From positions 1 to 34,635 of the forward strand of contig CAMCWU010000007.1 of assembly GCA_945882675.1 (NCBI GenBank): a stretch of 34,635 bases of DNA, read 5' to 3'. Positions 16,734 to 24,395 of this stretch are shown in pieces (position 1 is the first letter of the stretch; the number at the start of each line of letters is the position of its first letter). The notes beneath the pieces are model-generated. The model was not told where the DNA came from. It did no database searches and saw only the letters and a list, made by a program, of their open reading frames with translations. Origin of the DNA: Klebsiella pneumoniae. GTDB lineage: Bacteria > Myxococcota_A > UBA796 > GCA-2862545. The translations under genes were made by a program, and so were the position numbers.

Positions 16734-16762
16734 TTGCCTCTCGCCCGGATCCGTGGTTGCAT
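16734..16762 (+). promoter_or_regulatory. candidate promoter for the MYXO-CTERM/lipoprotein gene
   Basis: TTGCCT (16734-16739), a 17-bp spacer and TTGCAT (16757-16762) form a housekeeping-type promoter just before the gene at 16781. The same bases also contain GG (16747-16748), 10 bases and GC (16759-16760) with TTGCA at the -12, a partial sigma-54 pattern. The sigma-54 reading would put the transcript start on the Shine-Dalgarno, so the housekeeping reading is preferred. Confidence 0.4.
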
Positions 16763-16780
16763 GCGAGCTCGGGAGGCTCG

Positions 16781-19216
16781 ATGGGCATGCGCGCGCTGGG
16801 GATCGCACTGGTGGTGGGCTCGGGCCTCTTCCCTGGCCTCGCCCATGCGGGCATGCGCCAGGTCCTGCAGGAGAGCGGGCCGTACGTCCTTTCCGTGGAC
16901 GGCGCGGGCTCTGCGTTCACCTCTGCGCTGACGTGGCGGATCAACCGCCCCTCGGCGGGCGCGACGGTCCGCACCGTCTACGCCACCGTGTCGTCCGCGG
17001 CGTTCACGGGCGATCCGGGCGGGAACTGCCTCGTCATCGACGGGATCGCGGTCAAGATGCCGGATGTCGTCGTCGACAGCGGGTCGGGCGTGTACACGCG
17101 CTACGGCGACGTGACGGCCGCCCTCGCCCCGTACCTGGAGGCGCTGCCGTCGGGCAACGCGACCATCCCGTTCGTGGAGTGCGGGGCCACCGGCGCGAAC
17201 GACGGGAGCGGCCTGCTGATCGTGTGGGAGGACCGGGCGTTCCCGGACGCGGCGGTCGCGCTCGCGTTCGGCAGCGAGCTCACCGGCCTCGATCCCACGC
17301 TCACGCTCGTGACGGACCCGCTGGACACCAGCGAGCCCGACTTCAAGGTAGAGGTCGGGCTCGGGATCTCGTACTCGACCGGCTCGATCTACGGGCAGTC
17401 CTCGGACATGGTCGTCAACGGTACGCTCGTCGACCAGGACGCCGGCGGCTTCGACGATGGCGACCTCGCCAACGGCGGCCTGTACACGCTCGGGGGCGAT
17501 GGCGACGGTCCGGACTCCGAGCGCTACGACGTGACGTCGCTCGTCTCCAACGGCGACACCCAGATCGAGGCCATCCTCCAGGGAGACACCTTCGACGACT
17601 ATGCCGTCGTGATGTGGCTGTGGGGCGTCGGCATCACCGTGCCGTGCCCGGACGCGAACGGAGACGGCATCATCGACTCGTGCAAGGTCATCGTGGATCT
17701 CCTCTCGCCGAAGGTCGGGCCGACCGCGGGCGGGAACGCGGTGGACGTCCTCGGGGAGGGCTTCGATCCGAGCTGCGTGACCTGGCTCGGCGGCGTGGAG
17801 GCCCCGACGACGTTCGTGGACGAGACGCACCTGATCGCGACGCCGCCGGCCCACGCCGCGGGCATCGTGGACGTGGAGGTCGTCTGCGCGTCTGCCAACG
17901 CGGATCTCGCCGGTGGATACTCCTGGTTCGACGAGGCGCCGATCACCCCGGCCCCGCCCGACGTCGTGGCCGCGCTCCCGTACACGGTGCTCGTCGCGGG
18001 TGGCGACTCCGTGACCATCCAGGGGCTCGGGTTCGACGCCGGTGCGATCGTCCGGGTGGACGGGGTGGACGCCGCGGCCACCTGGGTCGACAGCACGCAG
18101 ATCACCGTGGTGGCGCCGCCGCACGCCGCCGGGAACGCCACGGTAGAGGTCGTCAACGGAGACGGCACGTCGGACGCCCTGTTCGCCGCGCTCTTGTACG
18201 TCGAGCCGGACGCCAGCGGTGGCATCCCGGGCGCGGAGGACACCGGCACCCCCGCCGTGGAGGCTCCGGAGCCCGGCAAGGGCGGCTGCAGCACCTCTCC
18301 GGGTGGGAGCCGGCTCGCGCTGCTCGCTCCCCTCCTGCTCCTCGCGCTGCGTCGTCGGCGAGGGGTGGCGCTGGGCGCGCTCGCGGCCGCCGCGGGGTGC
18401 AGCGAGTACGAGCTCCAGGGCGCCGCGCCCGCCCCCGAGACCGTCCCGGAAGGCCAGGAGCTCCCCCCGGTCGCGCTGACCGGCCCGCCCGCCAGCACCG
18501 TGCGGGGCGTCGCCGCTTCGCTCGACGGCACCAGCTCCCACGACCCGGACGGGAGCACCACCGCGCTGTCCTGGGCCTGGGAGATCGCGGCCTCCCCGGC
18601 GGGCGCGCAGCCTGTGCTCCTCGGCGCGGACACGGCCACGCCCACGCTCGCATCCGACACGATCGGCGTGTACGTCGTGTCGCTGCGCGTGACGGACGCT
18701 CAGGGCCTCGAGTCCACGAACCCCGCCGCCCAGGCGGTAGAAGTGCAGCCGTGGCGCGACCTGGAGGTCACGCTGGCCTGGGACGCGGCCGCGGACCTGG
18801 ATCTGCACCTGATCCAGCCCGGCGGCGGCTACTTCGGCGCCGGCGACTGCTTCTCCGGCAACCCGCGGCCCGACTGGGGGATCGTAGGGTCGAGCGTGGA
18901 CGACCCCGAGCTCGACGCGGACGACGACGCCGCGCTCGCCGGCCCGCACCAGGAGGCCATCACGCTCGCGGTGCCGCCCGAAGGCCCGCTCTCGGTCGTG
19001 GTCGTCTACTGGCGCGATCGCGGGGCCGGCGGGGCGGTGGATGCCACGCTCACGCTGCGCGGGGAAGGCACCGTCATCGCGGAGTTCCCGGTGACCCTCG
19101 ACGTCGTCGGCGCGGCGTCGCTCGCGGGTGCCGTGGACTGGACGACCCTCGGCTGGATCGCGGACGGGACCGCGACCACGCACGACGCCCTGGGCGGCCC
19201 CCCGTTCGACGAGTGA
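16781..19216 (+). CDS. secreted IPT/TIG protein with internal MYXO-CTERM-like tail fused to a lipoprotein
   Basis: The continuous 811-codon frame reads like two proteins joined. Residues 1-25 are a signal peptide (ALGIALVVGSGLFPGLAHAG). A DUF3344-like beta domain follows, ending near RYDVTSLVSNGDTQIE, then a DANGDGIID calcium-type loop. Two IPT/TIG domains come next, about 310-370 and 400-475. At 501-525 there is a MYXO-CTERM-like signal: GGCSTSP, a hydrophobic helix and four arginines. Instead of stopping, the frame continues into GVALGALAAAAGC (529-540), a lipoprotein signal with lipobox Cys540. A PKD-like domain and a DLDLHLIQPGG-type domain follow, ending at 811. GGGAGG precedes ATG 16781; ATG 16787 is an alternative. 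A second start at GTG 18365 would yield a separate lipoprotein. Confidence 0.85.
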   Translation: MGMRALGIALVVGSGLFPGLAHAGMRQVLQESGPYVLSVDGAGSAFTSALTWRINRPSAGATVRTVYATVSSAAFTGDPGGNCLVIDGIAVKMPDVVVDSGSGVYTRYGDVTAALAPYLEALPSGNATIPFVECGATGANDGSGLLIVWEDRAFPDAAVALAFGSELTGLDPTLTLVTDPLDTSEPDFKVEVGLGISYSTGSIYGQSSDMVVNGTLVDQDAGGFDDGDLANGGLYTLGGDGDGPDSERYDVTSLVSNGDTQIEAILQGDTFDDYAVVMWLWGVGITVPCPDANGDGIIDSCKVIVDLLSPKVGPTAGGNAVDVLGEGFDPSCVTWLGGVEAPTTFVDETHLIATPPAHAAGIVDVEVVCASANADLAGGYSWFDEAPITPAPPDVVAALPYTVLVAGGDSVTIQGLGFDAGAIVRVDGVDAAATWVDSTQITVVAPPHAAGNATVEVVNGDGTSDALFAALLYVEPDASGGIPGAEDTGTPAVEAPEPGKGGCSTSPGGSRLALLAPLLLLALRRRRGVALGALAAAAGCSEYELQGAAPAPETVPEGQELPPVALTGPPASTVRGVAASLDGTSSHDPDGSTTALSWAWEIAASPAGAQPVLLGADTATPTLASDTIGVYVVSLRVTDAQGLESTNPAAQAVEVQPWRDLEVTLAWDAAADLDLHLIQPGGGYFGAGDCFSGNPRPDWGIVGSSVDDPELDADDDAALAGPHQEAITLAVPPEGPLSVVVVYWRDRGAGGAVDATLTLRGEGTVIAEFPVTLDVVGAASLAGAVDWTTLGWIADGTATTHDALGGPPFDE
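18365..19216 (+). CDS. possible separate lipoprotein ORF within the fused frame
   Basis: A GTG at 18365, in the same frame as the gene above, would give a 283-residue lipoprotein starting MALGALAAAAGCSEYELQG with lipobox AAGC. It contains a PKD-like domain (SLDGTSSHDPDGS) and a C-terminal domain with LAWDAAADLDLHLIQPGGG, a pattern common in secreted proteins. The preceding AGGGG is too close to be an ideal ribosome site, and the signal lacks basic residues unless initiation occurs at a CTG at 18347 (giving RRRR). It is listed because the sequence strongly suggests an ancestral or actual second protein. Confidence 0.35.
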   Translation: MALGALAAAAGCSEYELQGAAPAPETVPEGQELPPVALTGPPASTVRGVAASLDGTSSHDPDGSTTALSWAWEIAASPAGAQPVLLGADTATPTLASDTIGVYVVSLRVTDAQGLESTNPAAQAVEVQPWRDLEVTLAWDAAADLDLHLIQPGGGYFGAGDCFSGNPRPDWGIVGSSVDDPELDADDDAALAGPHQEAITLAVPPEGPLSVVVVYWRDRGAGGAVDATLTLRGEGTVIAEFPVTLDVVGAASLAGAVDWTTLGWIADGTATTHDALGGPPFDE

Positions 19217-19334
19217 GCGGCCCCCGCCACGTCCACCGCGCGTAAAATCGTACCCCGGTAGTGCCCGTCCCGTCCCGTCCCGGGGCGCGGCGAGCTACTC
19301 GGGGAGGGCGCAACTCTGCTGCTCCGAGGGGCCA

Positions 19335-20426
19335 GTGACCGAACCGAGCGACCCTGTCAGCCGCGAGACGTGGCTCGCCCGAGTCCTGGAGCCGCCGCGC
19401 TATGGCTGGAGCCGCGACGGCGCGTTGTACGTGCCCGGCGTCCGTGAGAGCTGGGCCGAGTTCTTCCACCACGTCAACCCGCTCGTCACGCGGAAGAACT
19501 GGGTCGCGGCCTTCTCCTGGTTCACCACGCTCGTGCTCGCCGTCCCCGCCGTGGTGTACGTGGCGCTGTACTGGTCGTGGCCGATCACGGCGTTTGGCGT
19601 CGTCTACAGCATGGTCGCGCTCGGCACCCACGGCACGGTCTGGTACCACCGGTACGGCTCGCACCAGGCGTACAAGTTCCGCAACCCGTTCGCCATGTTC
19701 ATCGTCCGCAACCTGGTGATCAAGCTCGTGGTGGAGGAGGCGTACATCGTCTCGCACCGCGTCCACCACACCCTCGCGGAGCGGCCCGGCGACCCGTACA
19801 ACGCGAACGCGGGGTTCCTGTACTGCTTCCTGGCGGACGCCAACCACCAGATGATCGCGCGGAACCTCGACGAGAAGCGCTACACCCAGGTTGCGCGCCT
19901 GGTCACGCACACCGGCGTGAAGGCGAACAGCTACGCCCAGTACCAGCGGTGGGGGTCGATCGCGCACCCGGCGCGGACCGTGGCGCACTTCGCCGCGAAT
20001 TGGGCGTTCTGGTACGCGGCGTTCTGGCTCATTGGCGGTCACGCGCTCGCGACCGGCATCTTCGCCTGGTCGATGATGTGGGCCGTCGGCGTCCGGACCT
20101 ACAACTTCGAGGGCCACGGCAAGGGCCGGGACCAGCGCGTGGACGGCGTGGACTTCCACCGCGGCGACCGCTCGGTGAACCAGATGTGGCCGGGCTACGT
20201 CGCCGGCGAGTGGCACAACAACCACCACCTGTACCAGAACGGGGCGCGCTCGGGGTTCCTGCCGTACCAGCTCGATCTGGCGTGGCTGTTCATCCGGGGG
20301 TACGCGGCGATCGGTGGGGTCACGTCCTGGGTGGACCCGAAGCCGCAGTTCATGCGGGACCACTACGAGCCGTGGCTGGCCACCCGTCAGGCGCGGGAAG
20401 CGGCGTCGCGGGCGGCAGACGCCTGA
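19335..20426 (+). CDS. membrane fatty-acid (acyl-CoA-type) desaturase
   Basis: The 363-residue membrane protein has the three histidine boxes that bind the di-iron centre: HRYGSH (105-110), HRVHH (141-145) and HNNHH (294-298). It also has hydrophobic segments at about 58-95 and 215-255. This is the delta-9-type acyl-lipid or acyl-CoA desaturase family, which introduces a cis double bond into fatty acyl chains with O2 and an electron donor. GTG 19335 is the likely start, with GAGGGG 4 bases upstream; the open frame before it is Ser/Pro/Arg-rich and not protein-like. Its stop abuts that of the convergent YgiQ gene within a palindrome. No reductase or ferredoxin partner is adjacent. Confidence 0.92.
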   Translation: MTEPSDPVSRETWLARVLEPPRYGWSRDGALYVPGVRESWAEFFHHVNPLVTRKNWVAAFSWFTTLVLAVPAVVYVALYWSWPITAFGVVYSMVALGTHGTVWYHRYGSHQAYKFRNPFAMFIVRNLVIKLVVEEAYIVSHRVHHTLAERPGDPYNANAGFLYCFLADANHQMIARNLDEKRYTQVARLVTHTGVKANSYAQYQRWGSIAHPARTVAHFAANWAFWYAAFWLIGGHALATGIFAWSMMWAVGVRTYNFEGHGKGRDQRVDGVDFHRGDRSVNQMWPGYVAGEWHNNHHLYQNGARSGFLPYQLDLAWLFIRGYAAIGGVTSWVDPKPQFMRDHYEPWLATRQAREAASRAADA

Positions 20427-20433
20427 TCAGGCG
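20420..20433. terminator. 14-bp palindrome across two convergent stop codons
   Basis: CGCCTGATCAGGCG is a perfect palindrome containing both TGA stops, of the desaturase (+) and YgiQ (-). As RNA it could form a 5-bp stem with a GATC loop on either strand. This is weak for a terminator, but it is placed where a bidirectional one would be. Confidence 0.3.
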
Positions 20434-22409
20434 CCTGAACGCCGCTCCACCCGCTCCCGCGGCCCCCCCGGCGGAGGCACGAGCGCGTCCGGCCCGCTCC
20501 CGATCAGGTCCGCGCGACCGGCGAGCTTCAGCGCCTCCCGCGCGTCCTCCCACCACTCGGCGTTCCAGTACATGAGAAGCGCCTTCTGGAGGTGCTTCTC
20601 GCGCAGCCCGCGCGCGACGTAGACTGGCTCCATCGTCAGCGGGTCGATGCCGGTCCAGTACATGGCGGACGCGATGGACATGGGGGTCGGGATGAAGTCC
20701 TGCACCTGTCGTGGGCGATATCCCTCGCGTTTCAGCCAGAGCGCGAGCTCGACCATATCGCTCATCTCGCAGCCGGGGTGGCCGCTGATGAAGTAGGGGA
20801 TCTCGTACTGGTCCTTGCCGGCGTCCTTGCTGGCGCAGGCGAACATCTCTTTGAAGCGCTCGTACGCCGCGATGCCGGGCTTCTTCATCTTGTCGAGGAC
20901 GCGCGCCGACGCGTGCTCCGGCGCGACCGACAGGTGCCCGCCGACATGGCTGGCCGCGAGCTCGCTCACGTACTGGGGCGAGAGCTCCGCGAGATCGTAC
21001 CGAACGCCCGACGCGATGAAGACGTGCTTTACACCTTCCTCTTTGCGGACCTGCTGCATGAGATCGATGACGGGGCCGTGGTCCGTGTTCAGGTTCACGC
21101 AGACCTTCGGGTGCAGGCACGACAGCTTGCGGCATGCGCTCTCGATCGCCGGGTCCTTGCACTTCATCTTGTACATGTTGGCGGTCGGGCCGCCGATGTC
21201 CGTGATGGTCCCGCGGAAGTCGCCCATGCGCCGGATCGCGCGGATCTCCTGGAGGATGCTGTCGGCGCTCCGGTTCTGGATGACGCGGCCTTCGTGCTCC
21301 GTGATCGAGCAGAAGGTGCAGCCGCCGAAGCAGCCGCGCATGGTGACGACCGAGTGCTTCACGGTCTCGTACGCCGGGATCGTCTGGTCGTAGATCGGGT
21401 GCGGCAAGCGGGTGAACGGGAGCTGGTAGAGCTGGTCCATCGCGACCGAGCCCTCCCCACCCAGGCCCATCCCGTCTTCGAGCGGCAGGGAAGGCGGGTT
21501 GTAGACGACCGCGCGATCGCCGTGGGCCTGCACGAGGCGCCGGCCGTTCGCCGGGTTCGTCTCGTGCTGGAACAGCTTCGCCATGCGGGCGTAGGCGACC
21601 CGGTTCTCCTTGACGTCCTCGTAGGACGGCAGGATCAACGTCTTCTTGTCGCTCACGCGCAGCGCGGGGTCGGCGATGATCGCGGGCACGTCCGCCTTCG
21701 GGGCGATCCAGGCAGTCCCGCGGATGTCGCGCAGCGTCTTCACGCTCTCGCCGGCCCGGAGTCGGCGCGCGATCTCCCAGATCGGCCGCTCGCCCATGCC
21801 GAACACGAGCAGATCCGCCTTGCTGTCCACCAGCACCGAGCGCCGCACGGTGTCCGACCAGTAGTCGTAGTGCGCGATCCGCCGCAGCGAAGCTTCAATC
21901 CCGCCGAGGATCAGCGGAACGTCCGGGAACGCCTCGCGGCAGCGCTGGGCGTACACGAGGGTCGCGCGGTCGGGGCGCTTCCCGGTCTCGCCGCCCGGAG
22001 AGTACTGGTCCTCCGCCCGGTTCCGCTTCTGCGCGGTCAGGCGGTTCAGCATGGAGTCGAGGTTTCCGGCCGCGACCCCGTAGAACAGCCGCGGCTTGCC
22101 GAGCGCCTTGAACGGCTCCGCGCTCTGCCAGTCCGGCTGCGCGATCAGCCCGACGCGAAACCCGCGTCCCTCCAGGAACCTGGCGATGAGCACCGGCCCG
22201 AACGCCGGGTGGTCGACGTACGCGTCCCCCGTCACGATCACGATGTCGACGGCGTCCCAGCCCCGGGCGTCGAGGTCCGCCCGGTTCATGGGCAGGTACG
22301 CGCTGCGCGGCGGGCGCGCCGGCTGGCGGGCTACCGGGTTGGGCTTTCCCCCGCGGATCGGAGCTTTTGTAGCCGAGAATCGGCTCCCTTCGGTCTCCCC
22401 GAAACCCAT
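20427..22409 (-). CDS. ygiQ: YgiQ family radical SAM protein
   Basis: The 660-residue protein has the YgiQ N-terminal domain ([20 protein letters not shown], then [13 protein letters not shown]), the family segment [12 protein letters not shown] followed by [12 protein letters not shown], and the radical SAM cluster motif [10 protein letters not shown] with Cys360, Cys364 and Cys367, which bind a [4Fe-4S] cluster. Downstream come [12 protein letters not shown] and [19 protein letters not shown]. The function of YgiQ is not established, although radical SAM chemistry is certain from the motif. ATG 22409 follows GGAGG by 8 bases. The stop abuts that of the desaturase gene. It is divergent from the YbjN-like gene, with overlapping promoter elements between them. 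Confidence 0.94.
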   Translation of the reverse strand: MGFGETEGSRFSATKAPIRGGKPNPVARQPARPPRSAYLPMNRADLDARGWDAVDIVIVTGDAYVDHPAFGPVLIARFLEGRGFRVGLIAQPDWQSAEPFKALGKPRLFYGVAAGNLDSMLNRLTAQKRNRAEDQYSPGGETGKRPDRATLVYAQRCREAFPDVPLILGGIEASLRRIAHYDYWSDTVRRSVLVDSKADLLVFGMGERPIWEIARRLRAGESVKTLRDIRGTAWIAPKADVPAIIADPALRVSDKKTLILPSYEDVKENRVAYARMAKLFQHETNPANGRRLVQAHGDRAVVYNPPSLPLEDGMGLGGEGSVAMDQLYQLPFTRLPHPIYDQTIPAYETVKHSVVTMRGCFGGCTFCSITEHEGRVIQNRSADSILQEIRAIRRMGDFRGTITDIGGPTANMYKMKCKDPAIESACRKLSCLHPKVCVNLNTDHGPVIDLMQQVRKEEGVKHVFIASGVRYDLAELSPQYVSELAASHVGGHLSVAPEHASARVLDKMKKPGIAAYERFKEMFACASKDAGKDQYEIPYFISGHPGCEMSDMVELALWLKREGYRPRQVQDFIPTPMSIASAMYWTGIDPLTMEPVYVARGLREKHLQKALLMYWNAEWWEDAREALKLAGRADLIGSGPDALVPPPGGPRERVERRSGA

Positions 22410-22430
22410 GGCGGACGCCTCCGACCGGTC

Positions 22431-22459
22431 AATATAGCCGATAGACGGGCGCGTGTCCT
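22431..22459 (-). promoter_or_regulatory. candidate promoter of the YgiQ gene
   Basis: On the minus strand AGGACA (22454-22459), a 17-bp spacer and TATATT (22431-22436) resemble a housekeeping promoter. This is the most AT-rich spot in the local intergenic region. It overlaps the divergent promoter at 22442-22470. Confidence 0.5.
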
Positions 22460-22470
22460 CCTGATAGGTT
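22442..22470 (+). promoter_or_regulatory. candidate promoter of the YbjN-like gene
   Basis: TAGACG (22442-22447), a 17-bp spacer and TAGGTT (22465-22470) with an extended TG at 22462-22463 form a housekeeping-type promoter 18 bases before the ATG at 22488. It shares 18 bases with the leftward YgiQ promoter. Confidence 0.45.
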
Positions 22471-22487
22471 GCCAGAGCGGAGGCACC

Positions 22488-22871
22488 ATGGCGACCTGGG
22501 CCGACGTCCAGGCGGCCGCCCGCACGACCTGGACGCTCCACAGCGACAGCGACACCGAGTTCTCCGTCACGGTAGAATCCCAGAACGGCCGCGCCCAGCG
22601 CGTCATGGTCCGGAGCTATTCGGCGTGGGGACTCGACATGATAGAGGTCCGCTCGGCCTTCGCGCAGGTCGGCGACTTCGACCCCGCGAGCCTCCTCGAC
22701 AGCAACATGCAGCTCCCGCTCGGCGCCGTGGCGCGCCACGGGAAGTTCCTGGTGCTGGTGCAGAAGGTGTGCCTCGATCACATCTCGGTGGAAGGCGCGT
22801 TGTTCCTGGTCGGGCGCATGAGCGTGCTCGCGGACGTGCTCGAGGAGCGCTCGGGGGCGGACCGCTTCTAG
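22488..22871 (+). CDS. YbjN-like / type III secretion chaperone-fold protein
   Basis: The 127-residue soluble protein begins [20 protein letters not shown] and ends with [20 protein letters not shown] and GADRF. The pattern of two beta-strand blocks, [18 protein letters not shown] and a final helix with ADxLE-G-D resembles the YbjN family, which shares the small type III secretion chaperone fold. The role of these proteins outside secretion systems is unclear; some are sensory or stress regulators. GCGGAGG lies 5 bases before ATG 22488. A much longer open frame upstream is antisense to the YgiQ gene and was rejected. It stands alone, followed by the non-coding repeat region. Confidence 0.7.
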   Translation: MATWADVQAAARTTWTLHSDSDTEFSVTVESQNGRAQRVMVRSYSAWGLDMIEVRSAFAQVGDFDPASLLDSNMQLPLGAVARHGKFLVLVQKVCLDHISVEGALFLVGRMSVLADVLEERSGADRF

Positions 22872-22943
22872 CGGAGCGGTCAGCGATCAGCGATCAGTCG
22901 TCAGGTCCGGCAGATGGGGGGGGCGAGCCGGTCTGTGGCGCGA

Positions 22944-22971
22944 GGCTCCGGTCCGTGCGCTCACACAGGGC
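22944..22971 (+). repeat. dispersed intergenic repeat, copy A
   Basis: These 28 bases (starting GGCTCCGGTCCGTGCGCTCA) match 34284-34311 with one mismatch (C at 22964, G at 34304). Both copies lie in non-coding DNA and follow a poly-G stretch, suggesting a family of small interspersed elements. Confidence 0.75.
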
Positions 22972-22990
22972 ATCCGCGACCCCTGACCTC

Positions 22991-23250
22991 CGACGGTTCA
23001 CCATCCCCGCCTCCGCGAGACGCCGATGTCTCGCCAACGGCCCGATGGTTGATCATCCCCGGCTCCGCGGGACCGTGGAGTCCCGCCAAGGCCCCGATGG
23101 TTGACCATCCCCGGCTCCGGGGGACTGTGGAGTCCCGCGAAGGCCTCGATGGTTGACCATCCCGGGCTCCGCGGGACCGTGGAGTCCCGCCAATGGCGCG
23201 ATTGTCCACCATCCCCGTGGCCAGGCGAGACAGATCCGTCTCGGCGAGGC
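22991..23250 (+). repeat. five-unit 52-bp tandem array with paired inverted repeats
   Basis: Unit starts are 22991, 23043, 23095, 23147 and 23199. The first and last units are diverged. Each unit begins near CGATGGTTGACCATCCCC, which holds the hairpin GATGG-TTGA-CCATC. A second stem follows: GCGGGAC-N6-GTCCCGC in units 2 and 4 (23067-23086, 23171-23190), GCGAGAC-N6-GTCTCGC in unit 1 (23015-23034), a one-mismatch form in unit 3 (23119-23138), and a GCGAGAC form in unit 5 (23225-23244). Units are directly adjacent with no spacers, so this is not CRISPR. A length of 52 is not a multiple of 3, so the array is not coding. Confidence 0.9.
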
Positions 23251-23334
23251 GCCCACGCGGCCACATGTCCCGCCGCGCGAGACACACCGCGCCGATCCGC
23301 GTCGCGGGTGCTACCATGCGGTGCGGAGGCGCTC

Positions 23335-23865
23335 GTGGCGCGGTTCTGGACGCTCGTTGCGCTCGCTGCACCTGCCACGGCCCGCGCCGGGATCTGGGAC
23401 GCGCCGCCAGAGATCGGCGTCATCGGCGGCGCGAGCGTCGTCGTGGCGCTCGGCGCGGACCCCGACCGGGCGCGCGTCGGCTTCGGGTTGGACGCGGGGT
23501 ACCAGTGGTTCTGGCACGGGGGCTCCGACGGCCCGCTGGTCCCGGGCCCGCTCGGCACCGTCGCCGTCCACGCCGGATGGACGAAGCCGTACCTGTTCGC
23601 GGAGGTCACCGCCGTCGCCGGTGCCATGTACCCGGCCCTCGTCGCGGACGGCGGGTTCGTCCAGGCGATCGGCGCGCAGGCGGGGGGTGGCCTCGGCATC
23701 GCGACGGACGGCTGGGCCGGGCCCGTGCTCGTCGGCGCGCTGCTGGGCCCGCTGGTGGAGGCACGGATCGAAGCGGCACGGCGGGACGCGGACTGGCATG
23801 CGCCCCGGCTCGCGATCGGGGCTTCGCTCCCGCTGAACTGCTGCTCCTACGAGCTCGCGCTGTGA
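23335..23865 (+). CDS. secreted beta-rich protein, paralogue 1 of 3 (NCC family)
   Basis: The 176-residue protein has a signal peptide (MARFWTLVALAAPATARA) and a mature part of alternating beta-strand type, rich in Gly, Ala and Val. It contains GGASVVVALGADPDRARVGF, GLDAGYQWFWH, HAGWTKPYLFAEVTAVAG, ATDGWAGPVLVGAL and LVEARIEAARRD, and ends LPLNCCSYELAL. The pattern suggests a small outer-membrane barrel or periplasmic protein. No named family is recognised. GTG 23335 is chosen because GGAGG lies 5 bases upstream and it gives a standard signal peptide. By eye it is about 70 percent identical to the next gene, whose GTG overlaps its TGA. Confidence 0.8.
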   Translation: MARFWTLVALAAPATARAGIWDAPPEIGVIGGASVVVALGADPDRARVGFGLDAGYQWFWHGGSDGPLVPGPLGTVAVHAGWTKPYLFAEVTAVAGAMYPALVADGGFVQAIGAQAGGGLGIATDGWAGPVLVGALLGPLVEARIEAARRDADWHAPRLAIGASLPLNCCSYELAL

Positions 23866-24395
23866 GGCGGTTCTGGATCCTCGTGGCGCTCGCAGCGCCC
23901 AACACGGCCCGCGCGGCCTTCTGGGACTACCCCGCGCGCCTGGGCATCACGGGCGGCGTCAGCGTGGTCGTGGCGCTCGGCGCGGACCCCGACCGGGCGC
24001 GCGTCGGCTTCGGGCTCGACGCCGGCTACCAGCGGTTCTGGCACGAGGGCGCGTACGGTCGCGACCGGCCGCTCGTCGTGGCCCCCCTCGCGACCGTCGC
24101 GGCGCACGTCGGCTGGACGAAGCCGTTCGTCTTCGCTGAGGTCACGGCCGCCGCCGGGCCCATGTACCCGCTGTTCGTCGCGGACGGCGGGTTCATGCCG
24201 CTGATCGGCGCGCAGGCGGGCGCGGGGCTCGGCATCTCGACGGACGGCTGGGCCGGCCCGGTCTTCGTGGGCGGCGTGCTCGCGCCGTTCGTAGAGGCGC
24301 GCATAGAAGCGTCCCGCCGGGACGGCGCCTGGTACGCCCCGCGGCTCGCCGTCAGCCCCACGCTCCCCCTCAACTGCTGCGGGTACTACGATTGA
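23862..24395 (+). CDS. secreted beta-rich protein, paralogue 2 of 3 (NCC family)
   Basis: The 177-residue product aligns with paralogue 1 along its whole length: signal MRRFWILVALAAPNTARAAF, then VSVVVALGADPDRARVGFGL, DAGYQRFWHEG, TDGWAGPVFVGGVLAPFVEA and the end LPLNCCGYYD. It has a three-residue insertion near residue 66. A 48-base block (23967-24014) is identical at DNA level to 23440-23487 in paralogue 1, although flanking sequence has diverged, which suggests recent gene conversion or strong local constraint. The start is GTG 23862, overlapping the upstream stop (GTGA). Its own TGA overlaps the TTG of paralogue 3. The conserved Cys-Cys near the C-terminus may form a disulfide or bind a metal. 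Confidence 0.8.
   Translation: MRRFWILVALAAPNTARAAFWDYPARLGITGGVSVVVALGADPDRARVGFGLDAGYQRFWHEGAYGRDRPLVVAPLATVAAHVGWTKPFVFAEVTAAAGPMYPLFVADGGFMPLIGAQAGAGLGISTDGWAGPVFVGGVLAPFVEARIEASRRDGAWYAPRLAVSPTLPLNCCGYYD

Larger units (their letters stand above)
22872..23334. other. 463-base non-coding region with repeats
   Basis: The region holds a short direct repeat (TCAGCGA twice, then TCAGTCG, 22880-22904), a G8 run, a copy of a dispersed 28-bp repeat (22944-22971) and a 52-bp tandem hairpin array (22991-23250). The final 84 bases lead into the first of three paralogous genes. Open frames here shift register between the 52-base units and are not genes. Confidence 0.85.

Noticed and set aside
19306-19320. 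Sigma-54-like GG-N10-GC before the desaturase gene
   Set aside because: The -24 box matches poorly, and the predicted start would lie about 4 bases from the GTG, downstream of the Shine-Dalgarno.
22991-23250. CRISPR array
   Set aside because: The 52-base units are contiguous with no unique spacers, and no cas genes are present.
22914-23256. Repeat-containing short proteins in several frames
   Set aside because: The 52-base period shifts frame at each unit, so no consistent peptide repeat is kept.
23306-23319. Sigma-54-like GG-N10-GC before paralogue 1
   Set aside because: The -12 lacks TTGC, and the predicted start would remove the Shine-Dalgarno of the GTG at 23335.
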